Part shown: piece after piece, positions 44,475 to 52,811 of the stretch | How the letters are laid out: each line of letters starts with the position of its first letter | Position numbering within the stretch: the stretch's first letter is position 1 | Assembly (NCBI GenBank): GCA_013360445.1 | Contig: JABWBP010000037.1 | Location: 18,425 to 82,424, forward strand | Origin: Calditrichaceae bacterium | GTDB lineage: Bacteria > Calditrichota > Calditrichia > RBG-13-44-9 > J075 | Length of the DNA stretch: 64,000 bases | Direction of reading: 5' to 3' | Notes under the pieces: generated by a model | What the model was told of the DNA's origin: nothing | The model's input: the letters and a program-made list of their open reading frames with translations, nothing else | Database searches by the model: none | Position numbers and translations under genes: made by a program

Positions 44475-46344
44475 ACAAATATTCCTGGTGCCAGATCTGG
44501 AATCCCAACAGCGCCAGCAGATGGTCGGTGTAATCCGCCTTCATCTGGAAATGGTCTTGCAGCGCTTTTTGCACCGCCGCGGGGTCGAATACCCCCTGCC
44601 TGCGCAGGTGGGATTCGCTGAGCAGATCGTAGGCCATTCCCTTCAATTCGTTGCGCACCCACACCCCCACCGGCGCGCCGAATCCTTTTTTCTTCTGTTG
44701 AAATACGTAATCGGGGAATTTGCCCTCGAAAATCTTCTTCTGAATATGGCGCAGCTTGAAGCCTTTCAGCTTCATGGCGGCAGGGATTTTGGCGGCGAAT
44801 TCTACCAGCCGGTAATCCAGGTAGGGAACCCGCCCCTCTAAGGAAACCGCCATGGCCATTTTGTCGGTCAGCATCAGCAACTGCTCCGGCAGGGAGGTTT
44901 TCAGATCGAAATACATGAGCTTGTCGAGCAAATCCGGGGAATCGCACTCGGCGAAATATTGCTCGTAAAAATCGGGAACTTCCTGGTTTTTGAGCGCCAG
45001 TTGGCGGCGGAAATCATCCTGGAACACCGAAGTGTACACCCCGTACTGCTGCTGGATCGCCAAATCCGCGGTGTTGAGGTAGGCTTTGGCCAGCCGGAAA
45101 TAATTCAGCAGGGTGTTGTTGCGGTCCACCGGGAGGGTGTTCACCACTTTTTTCAACACGTGGCGGCGGAACCACAAGGGCAGGATGCCTAAGTAGCGGT
45201 TCATCTGCACGTTGAGGTAGCGGCGGTAGCCCCCGAACAATTCGTCGCCCCCCACCCCGGAGAGGATCACCGTGACGGTTTCCCGGGCCAGTTTGGAGAC
45301 CAGGTACGTCACCAGAAAGGAGGAATCCGCCAGCGGCTCGTCGAGCGAGGCGATCAGTTTGGGAAATAACTCCGCCACGTCCGGTACCACTAAAATTTCG
45401 TGGTGGTTGGTCCCGTAATCCTTCGCGAACCGTCCCGCGGCTTCTAACTCGTTGTAAAATTCATACCCTTTTCCAAAACCGATGCTGTATGTGTTGATGG
45501 TGGGGGTTCCCAACTCTTTCATCAGGTGTACGATGCCGCTGGAATCGATCCCCCCGCTCAGAAACGCGCCTAAAGGAACGTCGGAGACTAATTGGTAACG
45601 CACCGCGCTTTTCAGCAGATCGTAGAGCTGCGTTTCGATCTCTTCCTCCGCGCCGGTATGTTTGCCGGCGTAGGAGAGAGTCCAGTAAGATTTAAGTTGA
45701 ACCTCGCCGCCTTTTACGCGCAGGTAGTGCGCGGGAGGGATTTTGCGAATGCGCTTGAAGAGGGTGTACGGAGCGGGGGTGAAGCCGTATTTCAGGAACG
45801 CGGCCAACCCCTCCAAATCCAGCTCCGCTTTGATGGAGGGCAGCGCCAGGATGGCCTTGATCTCCGAGGCGAAGACCAATTTCTCTTCGTCGCGGTAATA
45901 ATAGAGCGGTTTGACCCCTAAGTGGTCGCGGGCCAGCACCAGCGCCTGCTCGCTGTGGTCCCAAATGGCCAGCCCGAACATGCCGTTCATGTGCTGAAAG
46001 GAATCCAGCCCCTGCTCCTGGTAGAGGTGCAGCGCCACTTCGGTGTCGGATTTGGTGGAAAAGCGATGCCCCTTCTGCTCCAGGCGCGGGCGATGATCCA
46101 CGAAGTTGTACACCTCGCCGTTGAAGACGATCACTTTGCTGCGGTCTTCGGTAAAGATCGGCTGGCGGCCGCCGCTGAGGTCGATAATGCTCAGCCGGCG
46201 CATACCTAATCCCACGTGGTTGTGAGTAAAAAAGCCCTCGTCATTCGGCCCGCGGTGCGTAATGCGGTCGGCCATCGCCTTCAAATCGCGCTGCTCCGCC
46301 TTCCGGGCGGGGTCAAAATAGTATATCCCTACAATGCCGCACAT
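44473..46344 (-). CDS. asnB: Asparagine synthase (glutamine-hydrolysing), exopolysaccharide-locus type
   Basis: 623 residues. It starts MCGIVGIY, with the N-terminal nucleophile Cys2 of class II glutamine amidotransferases. The synthase domain has SGGIDSSGIVHLM near 258 and GVGGDELFGGYRRY near 366. AGGAGA lies 10 nt upstream. It makes asparagine from aspartate, but copies inside polysaccharide loci may instead amidate uronic acids or other acids of the polymer; the neighbouring AlgD-like dehydrogenase fits that idea (inference). Confidence 0.93.
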   Translation of the reverse strand: MCGIVGIYYFDPARKAEQRDLKAMADRITHRGPNDEGFFTHNHVGLGMRRLSIIDLSGGRQPIFTEDRSKVIVFNGEVYNFVDHRPRLEQKGHRFSTKSDTEVALHLYQEQGLDSFQHMNGMFGLAIWDHSEQALVLARDHLGVKPLYYYRDEEKLVFASEIKAILALPSIKAELDLEGLAAFLKYGFTPAPYTLFKRIRKIPPAHYLRVKGGEVQLKSYWTLSYAGKHTGAEEEIETQLYDLLKSAVRYQLVSDVPLGAFLSGGIDSSGIVHLMKELGTPTINTYSIGFGKGYEFYNELEAAGRFAKDYGTNHHEILVVPDVAELFPKLIASLDEPLADSSFLVTYLVSKLARETVTVILSGVGGDELFGGYRRYLNVQMNRYLGILPLWFRRHVLKKVVNTLPVDRNNTLLNYFRLAKAYLNTADLAIQQQYGVYTSVFQDDFRRQLALKNQEVPDFYEQYFAECDSPDLLDKLMYFDLKTSLPEQLLMLTDKMAMAVSLEGRVPYLDYRLVEFAAKIPAAMKLKGFKLRHIQKKIFEGKFPDYVFQQKKKGFGAPVGVWVRNELKGMAYDLLSESHLRRQGVFDPAAVQKALQDHFQMKADYTDHLLALLGFQIWHQEYL

Positions 46345-46390
46345 CTATTTATGTTCTCCTTGTCGGCTATATTCTTCGATCAATTTTCAA

Positions 46391-46467
46391 GTGTTCATGT
46401 GTTTAAGTGTTGGGGAAACGCAAACGCCATCCCACTAAAACACCATAACACCTGAACACCATAACAC
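46391..46467. repeat. Octad array with opposing arms (GTGTTTAA / ACACCATA)
   Basis: GTGTTCAT, GTGTTTAA, GTGTTGGG (46391-46414) then ACACCATA, ACACCTGA, ACACCATA (46440-46463) in 8-nt steps, ending at the stop of the GT2 gene. Confidence 0.8.
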
Positions 46468-47648
46468 TATCGTCCCGCCTCCCGCACGTGCTCCCACACC
46501 GCGTATCGTTCCCCGCGGAAATCATCCCAGATGCCCAACAGCGCGGCGAGGTTGACCAGGTAATAATAATAAGGAAGGTAGAGCAGCCGGGGAATCGCTT
46601 TGCCGCGCCGGTCCAGCGCCGCCCCGGCCCCCGCCAGCAGCAGGGTAAACAGCAGCCCGGCAAAACTGAGCAGGTAAAACCAGTGCGGGGAGAATAGCGC
46701 AATCAAGCCGCTGCTGAGCAGCATCAACCCCAGGAAGAGCAGGTTCAGCCAGCGGATCACCTTGTGGGAGAACAACGCGAACAAAAAGCGCCCCTGGCGC
46801 AGCGGCTGAAACCAGCCTAAGTATTTGCGCACCGCCCGCCAGCTGCGGTTGACGATGCGCCGCTTGCGCCGGAATTCCTTCCCGAAGGCCTCCGCGGCGT
46901 CCTCGAAGCAGATCGCGCCGGGGTTGAAGATGCCCCGGTAGCCTTTGGCGACGATTTGCAGCGGGTTTACGAAATCGTTGATGTCGTCGGGATCGAGATT
47001 CCAGTACAGCTCTTTGCGGATGGCGTAAATCGCCCCGTCGCCCCCGACCACGGAGTAAAAGCGCGATTCCAATTCTTTGAGGGTCAATTCCATGTCCCAA
47101 TACATTCCCTCGCTCTCGGTCGCCTCGCTGGCGCCGCCGCGGTTGTAGAGCGCCGCCCCCACCACGTAGCCCACCCGGGGGGAGGCAAAATACTTCACCA
47201 GCTCCCGCAGGGCGTTTTTGCGGTACATGGCGTTGGCGTCGGAGAAAACCACCACCGCGCCCTTTGCGATTCGCACGCCCTGGTTCAACCCGGCGGTTTT
47301 TCCGTTGCGGGCGTTCTGGCGCAGCAGGCGCAGGTTGGGATGGCGTTCCTGCCACTCCCGCACGATTTCGTCGGTGCGGTCGCTGCTGGCGTCGGAAATG
47401 ACCAAAATATCCAGCATCTCCGCCGGGTAATCCAGTTCCAGCGCGTTTTGCAGCTTCCGGGCGATCACCTTCTCCTCGTTGTAGGCGGAGATGATCAGCG
47501 TAACCCCGGGCAGTTCCCCGGCGCTTTCCGGCAGGCGGCGATTGGCGGGAAACCAGCGCGCCAGCGCCCGCAGCAGCGCCGGATAAACCAGGTAAGGATA
47601 GACCAGCAGAAACAGGCTGATCCAAAAGATGTAGTGGAGGAGTTCCAA
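46467..47648 (-). CDS. Glycosyltransferase family 2 membrane protein
   Basis: About 393 residues from TTG 47648 (LELLHYIF), where AGGA precedes; a further upstream in-frame start would be inside a heptad repeat, so it is unlikely. An N-terminal helix (IFWISLFLLVYPYLVYPALL) is followed by the GT2 fold: TLIISAYNEE near 48, VISDASSDRT near 82, VVVFSDANAMY near 129, and VVGGDGAIYAIR near 195. Three or four helices end the protein (LLFLGLMLLSSGLIALF). It resembles processive or chain-extending synthases that add sugars at the inner membrane. It overlaps no neighbours; a 130-nt gap lies before algD. Confidence 0.85.
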   Translation of the reverse strand: MELLHYIFWISLFLLVYPYLVYPALLRALARWFPANRRLPESAGELPGVTLIISAYNEEKVIARKLQNALELDYPAEMLDILVISDASSDRTDEIVREWQERHPNLRLLRQNARNGKTAGLNQGVRIAKGAVVVFSDANAMYRKNALRELVKYFASPRVGYVVGAALYNRGGASEATESEGMYWDMELTLKELESRFYSVVGGDGAIYAIRKELYWNLDPDDINDFVNPLQIVAKGYRGIFNPGAICFEDAAEAFGKEFRRKRRIVNRSWRAVRKYLGWFQPLRQGRFLFALFSHKVIRWLNLLFLGLMLLSSGLIALFSPHWFYLLSFAGLLFTLLLAGAGAALDRRGKAIPRLLYLPYYYYLVNLAALLGIWDDFRGERYAVWEHVREAGR

Positions 47649-47685
47649 TCTCTTTTTTCCTGATATTTTTGGAGACGAGGGGGGT

Positions 47686-47753
47686 ATTGCGTAATGCGTA
47701 AAACGTAATGTCTCAGGGGCGCTCTTGTTACGCATTACGAGTTACGCATTACG
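47686..47753. repeat. Heptad array (AATGCGT / ATTACGC type)
   Basis: ATTGCGT, AATGCGT, AAAACGT (47686-47706), with the reverse arm TTACGCATTACGAGTTACGC at 47728-47747. It lies between algD and the GT2 gene. Confidence 0.75.
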
Positions 47754-47767
47754 CCGCCCGCCCTGCC

Positions 47768-49081
47768 TCACCAGCACAATCCCTTATAATCCCCTTTCGC
47801 TTCCGCGGTATCCTTGAGAATGCGCACGAAATCCACCACCGTGCAATCGCCCTCCAGGCGGCGCACCGCATCCGCAAATTCCTTGCTGTGGTTGCCGATG
47901 ATCAGCACTTCCGCATGGTTGAGCACGTCGCGGATGCTCCCGACCATCAAATTGGAAATGTGGGGAATTCGCCGGGTGATATATTCTTTGTTCGCGCCAA
48001 ACAGCCGGGCCAGGTGCACGTTGCGGTCGTAAATGCGCAGGTCGTAGCCCTTGCCCAGCAGGGTTTCCACCACCGCTACCATGGGGCTTTCGCGCAGGTC
48101 GTCGGTGTCGCCTTTGAAGCTTAGCCCCAGGATGCCGACGCGCTTTTTGTTCTCCGCGATCACCATATCCACGGCGCGGTGAACGTGCACCTCGTTGCTG
48201 TGCATCACCGAGTTCAGCAGCGGCAGGTCCAGATCCTTTTCTTTGGCGCGGTAGGTGATGGCGCGAACGTCCTTGGGCAGGCAGGAACCGCCGAAGGCGA
48301 ATCCCGGCTTCAGGTAGTAGGGAGAAAGATTCAGCTTGTCGTCCATGCAGAAGATTTCCATCAGCTTGTGGCTGTCGATGCCCTCTTCCTTGCAGATGGT
48401 GCCGATTTCGTTGCCGAAGGCCACCTTCAGGGCGTGGAAAGAATTGTTGGCGTACTTGACCATTTCCGCCACCCGCACCTCGGTGCGGATCAGCGGCGCG
48501 GCAATGGTTTTGTAGATTTCCGCCAAATAATCGCCGCTGCGGCGGTCCATTTCCCCGATGATGGTGTAAGGCGGGGCGTAAAAATCTTGCAGCGCCGATC
48601 CTTCGCGCAGGAATTCCGGGTTGGAGCAGGTTCCGAAATCTTCCCCGGCGGTTTTGCCGGATTCCCCGGCAATGATTTCCAAACATTTTTCGTGAGTTCC
48701 CGGCAGCACCGTGCTGCGAATGACAAATACGTGATAATGATTGACCTCCCGCAGCGCCCGGCCGATCTGCTCCGCCACCCGGAAAACGTGCTCCAGGTTG
48801 ATTTTCCCGCTCTTTTCGCTGGGAGTTCCCACGCACACTAAGGAGACGTCCGCATTGGCCACCGCTTCCTGCAAATTCATGGCGGCGCGCAGGTTGCCGC
48901 TCTCCACCGCCGCCTTGATGGCCTCATCTAAGCCCGGCTCCACGATGGGGCTTTTCGCGGAATTGATAATGTCCACTTTCTCTTTGGCGACGTCAACCCC
49001 GATCACCTTGTGGCCTTCATTGGCAAAACACGCCGAGGAAATACACCCGACGTACCCTAATCCGAATACCGCAATTCGCAT
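47768..49081 (-). CDS. UDP-glucose/GDP-mannose 6-dehydrogenase, AlgD-like
   Basis: 437 residues. The N-terminal NAD-binding motif is GLGYVG at residue 7, the middle holds FAFGGSCLPKDVRAITYRA with catalytic Cys near 268, and the C-terminus has ILGLSFKGDTDDLRESP. The catalytic segment is closer to AlgD (GDP-mannose dehydrogenase) than to UDP-glucose dehydrogenases, but substrate choice needs comparison. It makes a sugar-nucleotide uronate for the polymer. GGAGGGTAATTC precedes the start. It stands in the middle of the exopolysaccharide locus. Confidence 0.88.
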   Translation of the reverse strand: MRIAVFGLGYVGCISSACFANEGHKVIGVDVAKEKVDIINSAKSPIVEPGLDEAIKAAVESGNLRAAMNLQEAVANADVSLVCVGTPSEKSGKINLEHVFRVAEQIGRALREVNHYHVFVIRSTVLPGTHEKCLEIIAGESGKTAGEDFGTCSNPEFLREGSALQDFYAPPYTIIGEMDRRSGDYLAEIYKTIAAPLIRTEVRVAEMVKYANNSFHALKVAFGNEIGTICKEEGIDSHKLMEIFCMDDKLNLSPYYLKPGFAFGGSCLPKDVRAITYRAKEKDLDLPLLNSVMHSNEVHVHRAVDMVIAENKKRVGILGLSFKGDTDDLRESPMVAVVETLLGKGYDLRIYDRNVHLARLFGANKEYITRRIPHISNLMVGSIRDVLNHAEVLIIGNHSKEFADAVRRLEGDCTVVDFVRILKDTAEAKGDYKGLCW

Positions 49082-49117
49082 GAATTACCCTCCGAGATTG
49101 GTTTGATGTTACACATT

Positions 49118-49214
49118 GCTAAATGGCTGGATGGTTGAATGGCTAAATGGTTGAGAGGCTACATGTTCAGGTCGTGAGATAGCAATTTAACCATCCAACC
49201 ATTCAACCATCCAT
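49118..49214. repeat. Octad array with opposing arms (GGTTGAAT / CCATCCAA)
   Basis: GGCTGGAT, GGTTGAAT, GGCTAAAT (8-nt steps), then CCATCCAA, CCATTCAA near 49191-49206. Its arms also pair through TTGCTAAAT and AGCAATTTAA. It is related to the array at 16566-16762. Confidence 0.75.
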
Positions 49215-49873
49215 TACTCCCTCTTCCCCCCCGTGACGGAAGTACGCCGGTTCAGATACGACTCCACCCGGGCGTAGGCTGCTTCGATCTTCTCCCGCAC
49301 GGAATTTTCTTCGATAACAACGACCTCCGGGCAGATTTCCTTGAGGCGGTGGTAGTTGGCCAGGTTCAGTTGAATATATTCCGGCGCATAGAAAGGCCGG
49401 GTTCGCTGAACCGTCTCGAAATCCGCCAGCAGCACAAGGGCAAGATCCGGCCGGGGAAGCAGTTTCAAGAACCGCCGGAACAACGGCCAATAGCGCCGCT
49501 CTTCTAACCGGTATTGCACTAAGTAATCGTAAATGTAGCGATCCACCACCACAATGTCGTTGGAATAACGCACTTTTATCAATAAGGAAAATAAACCGGA
49601 GCGCCAGGCGTAGTAAATCATCGCTCCCAGGAAACTCAGGTTAGAGCGCAGCTTGAAATTTTTGAAGCGCAGGGAGCGCTCGGGAATGGTTTTCTCTTTG
49701 AAAACGAACTTGCCGAAGCCGGTTTTCTTCTCGAAAAAAGATTTCAGGGAAACGAAGCGAAAGCGCAGGTAATAAACCGGCAGCCCTCGTTCCGCTAAGT
49801 TGCCGCCCACGTATTTGGAGCATACCGACTTGCCGCTGCCCACCATCCCGGAGAAGGTGATCACCGCCGCCAT
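49214..49873 (-). CDS. Thymidylate-kinase-like P-loop kinase in the exopolysaccharide locus
   Basis: 219 residues. It has P-loop GMVGSGKS near residue 9, a VVVDRYIYDYLVQYR segment near 105 like the DRY motif of thymidylate kinases, and a lid-like QRTRPFYAPEYI. Length fits thymidylate kinase, but it lies inside a polysaccharide locus and overlaps the start of the preceding GT4 gene by one base (TGATG), which indicates translational coupling. Its acceptor is therefore more likely a sugar, nucleotide sugar or lipid than dTMP; that is inference. A fusion protein at 41676-43019 carries the same kinase fold. Confidence 0.72.
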   Translation of the reverse strand: MAAVITFSGMVGSGKSVCSKYVGGNLAERGLPVYYLRFRFVSLKSFFEKKTGFGKFVFKEKTIPERSLRFKNFKLRSNLSFLGAMIYYAWRSGLFSLLIKVRYSNDIVVVDRYIYDYLVQYRLEERRYWPLFRRFLKLLPRPDLALVLLADFETVQRTRPFYAPEYIQLNLANYHRLKEICPEVVVIEENSVREKIEAAYARVESYLNRRTSVTGGKRE

Positions 49874-51159
49874 CAGCGCTTCCCCGCTGTTTGGGAGCTT
49901 GCAGTCCCGCGGCCCGGCGCAGCGCCGGAAGCCCCGCCCTGGCGGCCGGCCACTTTGTAACAGATATCGCTAAACACTTCTGCCACTTTTTCCCAGCGGA
50001 AGTGCTCGTACACGTATTTCCGGGCGGTCTCGCCCATGATCCGGCGCAGCGCCGGGTCGCGCAGCAGCGACACCACCCGCCCGGCAAAAACGTTTTCATC
50101 GTCGGCGAAGAAAATTTGCTCCCCCTGCGCCAGGGGAAGGCCCTCCGCGCCGACCGTGGTGGACACCATGGCCTTGCCCATTGCCAGGGCCTCGTAAATT
50201 TTCATCCGGGTTCCCCCGCCGATGCGGATGGGCACAATATAGACCGCGCTCTCGGCAATGTACGGACGGGTATCTTCCACCCAGCCGGTAATGGTAACGT
50301 CGGTGCGCCCTTCGATGAGTTTCAGCAGCCGGGGAGTGGGGCGGCGGCCCACGATCACCAGGCTGGTCTCCGGCTCTTCCTGTTTTACCCGGGGGAATAT
50401 TTTCTCGAGGAAATAGACCATGGCGTCCTCGTTGGGCAGCCAGTCCATAGAGCCGGTAAAAACCAGTTGCTTCTTTTCCGGGGCGTGGTTCAGGGGCTGG
50501 TAATACTCTGTATCCACCCCGGTGGGAATTTCGTACACGTTCTTCGCGCCGTACCACTCTTCCATGCGCTCGCGGTCTTTTTCCGATACCGCGATGATGC
50601 CGTGAAAGCGCCGGCACATGGACTTTTCGTGCCGGAACATCTTGCGGTACTGCAATCCCCAGAAGATTCGCGAAACCGGGTCTTTGGCCTGCTCTAAGTG
50701 GCGCCGGGAGATGGTCGCCTCCACGTTGTGCTGGAACAGCAAGGTGGGAATGTCGCTCACCCGCCGGAAATTCAGGGTGGATTGCAGGAAATCGCAGATA
50801 GCCAGGTCGTATTTTTCGCCGGCCAGCTCCGCCAGCACCGCCCGCTCCAATTGCGGGGAAAAATCATTCAGCACCGGGATGGGGTAACGGGAAAAAGACT
50901 GCCCGGCAATTTTGAGATAAAACTTCAGGGTGTAGCGGGGGGTTTCTTTCCAGGGTACCGGAATGAAGCGCTCGCACAGTTCCGGCATCCGGGAGAGGTA
51001 GGAATCATCCTTCGGCGACTCCATGTTGCTGATCACGGTCAGGGAGACCATATCCTTCAGCTTGGCCAGGATATTGCCGGTGCGAATCTTCCCCCCGGTA
51101 TCCATGGGAAACAAAAACCGCTGCGACAGGAATAAGACTTTCAAGGGTTTCGTAGCCAT
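49873..51159 (-). CDS. Glycosyltransferase family 4 (GT-B fold)
   Basis: 428 residues. The N-terminal half has FLSQRFLFPMDTGGKIR, and the C-terminal half the nucleotide-sugar-binding pattern VFTGSMDWLPNEDAMVYFLE near 225 and PIRIGGGTRMKIYEALAMGKAMVSTT near 305, typical of GT4 enzymes. It transfers a sugar from a nucleotide donor onto a lipid-linked acceptor in the cytoplasm. Its stop codon overlaps the start of the next gene by one base, so the two are translated together. The Ala/Gly/Ser-rich tail (AGRQGGASGAAPGRGTAS) is unusual and probably disordered. Confidence 0.88.
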   Translation of the reverse strand: MATKPLKVLFLSQRFLFPMDTGGKIRTGNILAKLKDMVSLTVISNMESPKDDSYLSRMPELCERFIPVPWKETPRYTLKFYLKIAGQSFSRYPIPVLNDFSPQLERAVLAELAGEKYDLAICDFLQSTLNFRRVSDIPTLLFQHNVEATISRRHLEQAKDPVSRIFWGLQYRKMFRHEKSMCRRFHGIIAVSEKDRERMEEWYGAKNVYEIPTGVDTEYYQPLNHAPEKKQLVFTGSMDWLPNEDAMVYFLEKIFPRVKQEEPETSLVIVGRRPTPRLLKLIEGRTDVTITGWVEDTRPYIAESAVYIVPIRIGGGTRMKIYEALAMGKAMVSTTVGAEGLPLAQGEQIFFADDENVFAGRVVSLLRDPALRRIMGETARKYVYEHFRWEKVAEVFSDICYKVAGRQGGASGAAPGRGTASSQTAGKR

Positions 51160-51482
51160 TTATCTTCTCTTTCGATCTCAGGAGTGCAAAACTTCAGTTT
51201 TGCACTTCAAAAGTTTCGTAACCATTGATATTCTCTCTCAACTGTACGGTGTTCGGGTGTTTTGGTGTTATCGCAAAGAACCAAGAACCATAGGCCAATC
51301 TCTAAAACACTAGAACCCTATCCGAAAACCTTAGCCACCCCGACATGAATGTCGGGGCTAAGAGGTGGAAGCCGCCTGAAGGCGACTTCAGTCGCCTTGC
51401 ATCTCTTAGCCTGGCGATTCACCGCCAGGCGGAGCGAGGGTTTTCGGATAGGCTCTAAAATACCATAACACCCAAACACTTC
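51160..51482. other. Repeat-filled gap: TGCAAAACT palindrome, octads and an inverted-repeat element
   Basis: 51183-51206 is AGTGCAAAACT-TC-AGTTTTGCACT. 51249-51272 holds octads of the GTGTTTTGGT type and 51459-51480 the opposite type. 51317-51452 is an element with 14-bp perfect inverted ends (CCTATCCGAAAACC) and inner hairpins CCCCGACATGAATGTCGGGG and CCTGGCG...CGCCAGG. No gene is visible. Confidence 0.7.
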
Positions 51483-52559
51483 TTATTTTTCCGTCAGAAC
51501 TCTAACCTCTTCCGCCACAGTATCCCGAATAAGCGGTTTGACGATTTGCGCTTTGACCGCCGCTAAATTCGCAATGGTTTTATTCAGAACTTGCACCATA
51601 TCGGAAATATCTTCGTGGTCGTAAGTGATCACGCTCTCCGGGCGGCGGCGATTCTCGCTGGCCACCACCGGCACTTGCAGCGCCAGCGCCTCTAACACCG
51701 AAGAGCTGACCCCGTCGCGGATGGGCGTGCGCAGGAAAATATCCGAGCAGGAGAGCGCGGTCAGGAAAGCGTCGTGCTCCAGATCGCCGGCAAAATAGAC
51801 GTTTGCGGAGATGCCTAACTTCTTCACTAACTGGCGGATTTCTTCCGACCCGTCATCGGAGCCTAAGATCAGCAGCCCTGCTTCGGGATGGGTTTTGATC
51901 AGCTCCGCGATGCCTTTCACCATCCGGTCGATGAAAAATTCCGGGCGGAAGAACACGTAGGAGCTGATCAGCGGTTTGCGCTGCGCCATGAACCCCGCCA
52001 AAGCGCCGTTCAACCGCGCCGGCTCGAAGCGCAGGTACTGGCGGCTGAATGCCTGGATGGGCACGATCTTCGCCGGGTTGACGCCGTACTCCACGATCTT
52101 CTCCTTCACCGCCTCGTTGTTGCAGATAATTTTCCGGGCAACCCCGAAAATAAATTTGAACATGGGAATCAAACGCGGGGCGCGGTTTTTGGGAAAATAC
52201 AACTGCTCCGGCCCGGCGTGCAGGGTCAGCGCCGGGCGCTTGAAAGTGAGCAGGCTGAGCGTTTCCGCTAAAATGGTGAGTACGAATCCTTTCGGAGAGT
52301 TGCCGTTCAGGTGCATGTGTACCCGGTAGCCGCGCAAGCAGCGGCTGAACACCTTCCAGGCGTAATCCAGCCCGTTCAGAGAGGTGAGATACTCCGGGCT
52401 GGGGATTTTCCGGCTCTCCGGGGCGATGTTGAGCACCTCGCAAACGTGCCCCGCTTCGATGAGCGCCTCTTTCACAAAAGCCACCCGCACACCCCAGCCG
52501 GCCCGCGGGGGCGGGTAGGAACTGATTTCCAATATTTTGACGCGCTTTTTAGGGTTCAT
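51483..52559 (-). CDS. Glycosyltransferase family 4-like protein
   Basis: 358 residues. It has ISSYPPPRAGWGVRVAFV near the N-terminus, where the acceptor-binding half begins, KPLISSYVFFRPEFFIDRMV and LLILGSDDGSEE in the middle, and SDIFLRTPIRDGVSSSVLEA near 275, the GT-B donor-binding region with the conserved E. It would add a sugar to the growing repeat unit. The start lacks a Shine-Dalgarno sequence. The gene lies between repeat-filled gaps, so it may have its own promoter. Confidence 0.85.
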   Translation of the reverse strand: MNPKKRVKILEISSYPPPRAGWGVRVAFVKEALIEAGHVCEVLNIAPESRKIPSPEYLTSLNGLDYAWKVFSRCLRGYRVHMHLNGNSPKGFVLTILAETLSLLTFKRPALTLHAGPEQLYFPKNRAPRLIPMFKFIFGVARKIICNNEAVKEKIVEYGVNPAKIVPIQAFSRQYLRFEPARLNGALAGFMAQRKPLISSYVFFRPEFFIDRMVKGIAELIKTHPEAGLLILGSDDGSEEIRQLVKKLGISANVYFAGDLEHDAFLTALSCSDIFLRTPIRDGVSSSVLEALALQVPVVASENRRRPESVITYDHEDISDMVQVLNKTIANLAAVKAQIVKPLIRDTVAEEVRVLTEK

Positions 52560-52588
52560 AAAATCGGATTTATTTTAAGAGCGGCTTA

Positions 52589-52728
52589 TGACATCCCCCG
52601 TTCGGCTGAGACGTTCGTCGAGCTCAGTCGAGACGCTCACAACGAAGCCCTGTCCCCTCTTCAAAGGGGGGAAAGTCAAGAGCGAATGGGTAGTTCCCCC
52701 CTTTGAAGGGGGGACAGGGGGGATGTTA
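52589..52728. repeat. CCCCCC/GGGGGG palindromic element, copy 1, interrupted by a 48-bp insertion
   Basis: TGACATCCCCC (to 52599) is separated from CCCTGTCCCC (52648 on) by 48 bases (52600-52647) that are absent from the copy at 55101-55189. The second arm, CCCCCCTTTGAAGGGGGG then ACAGGGGGGATGTT, is intact at 52695-52727. Confidence 0.75.
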
Positions 52729-52776
52729 AACCCTGAGTTCTCTCCGAATTCAATACTATGGCTCCAACCCTTAATT

Positions 52777-52806
52777 CACTTGAACACACGAACACCTGAA
52801 CACCGC
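52777..52806. repeat. Short octad array (ACACCTGA type)
   Basis: ACACACGA, ACACCTGA, ACACCGCA in 8-nt steps just before the stop of the heparinase-like gene. Confidence 0.65.
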
Positions 52807-52811
52807 ATTAC

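Noticed and set aside
47649..47735. 29-residue extension of the GT2 protein
   Set aside because: It is translated from a heptad repeat (47686-47706) and has no ribosome site.
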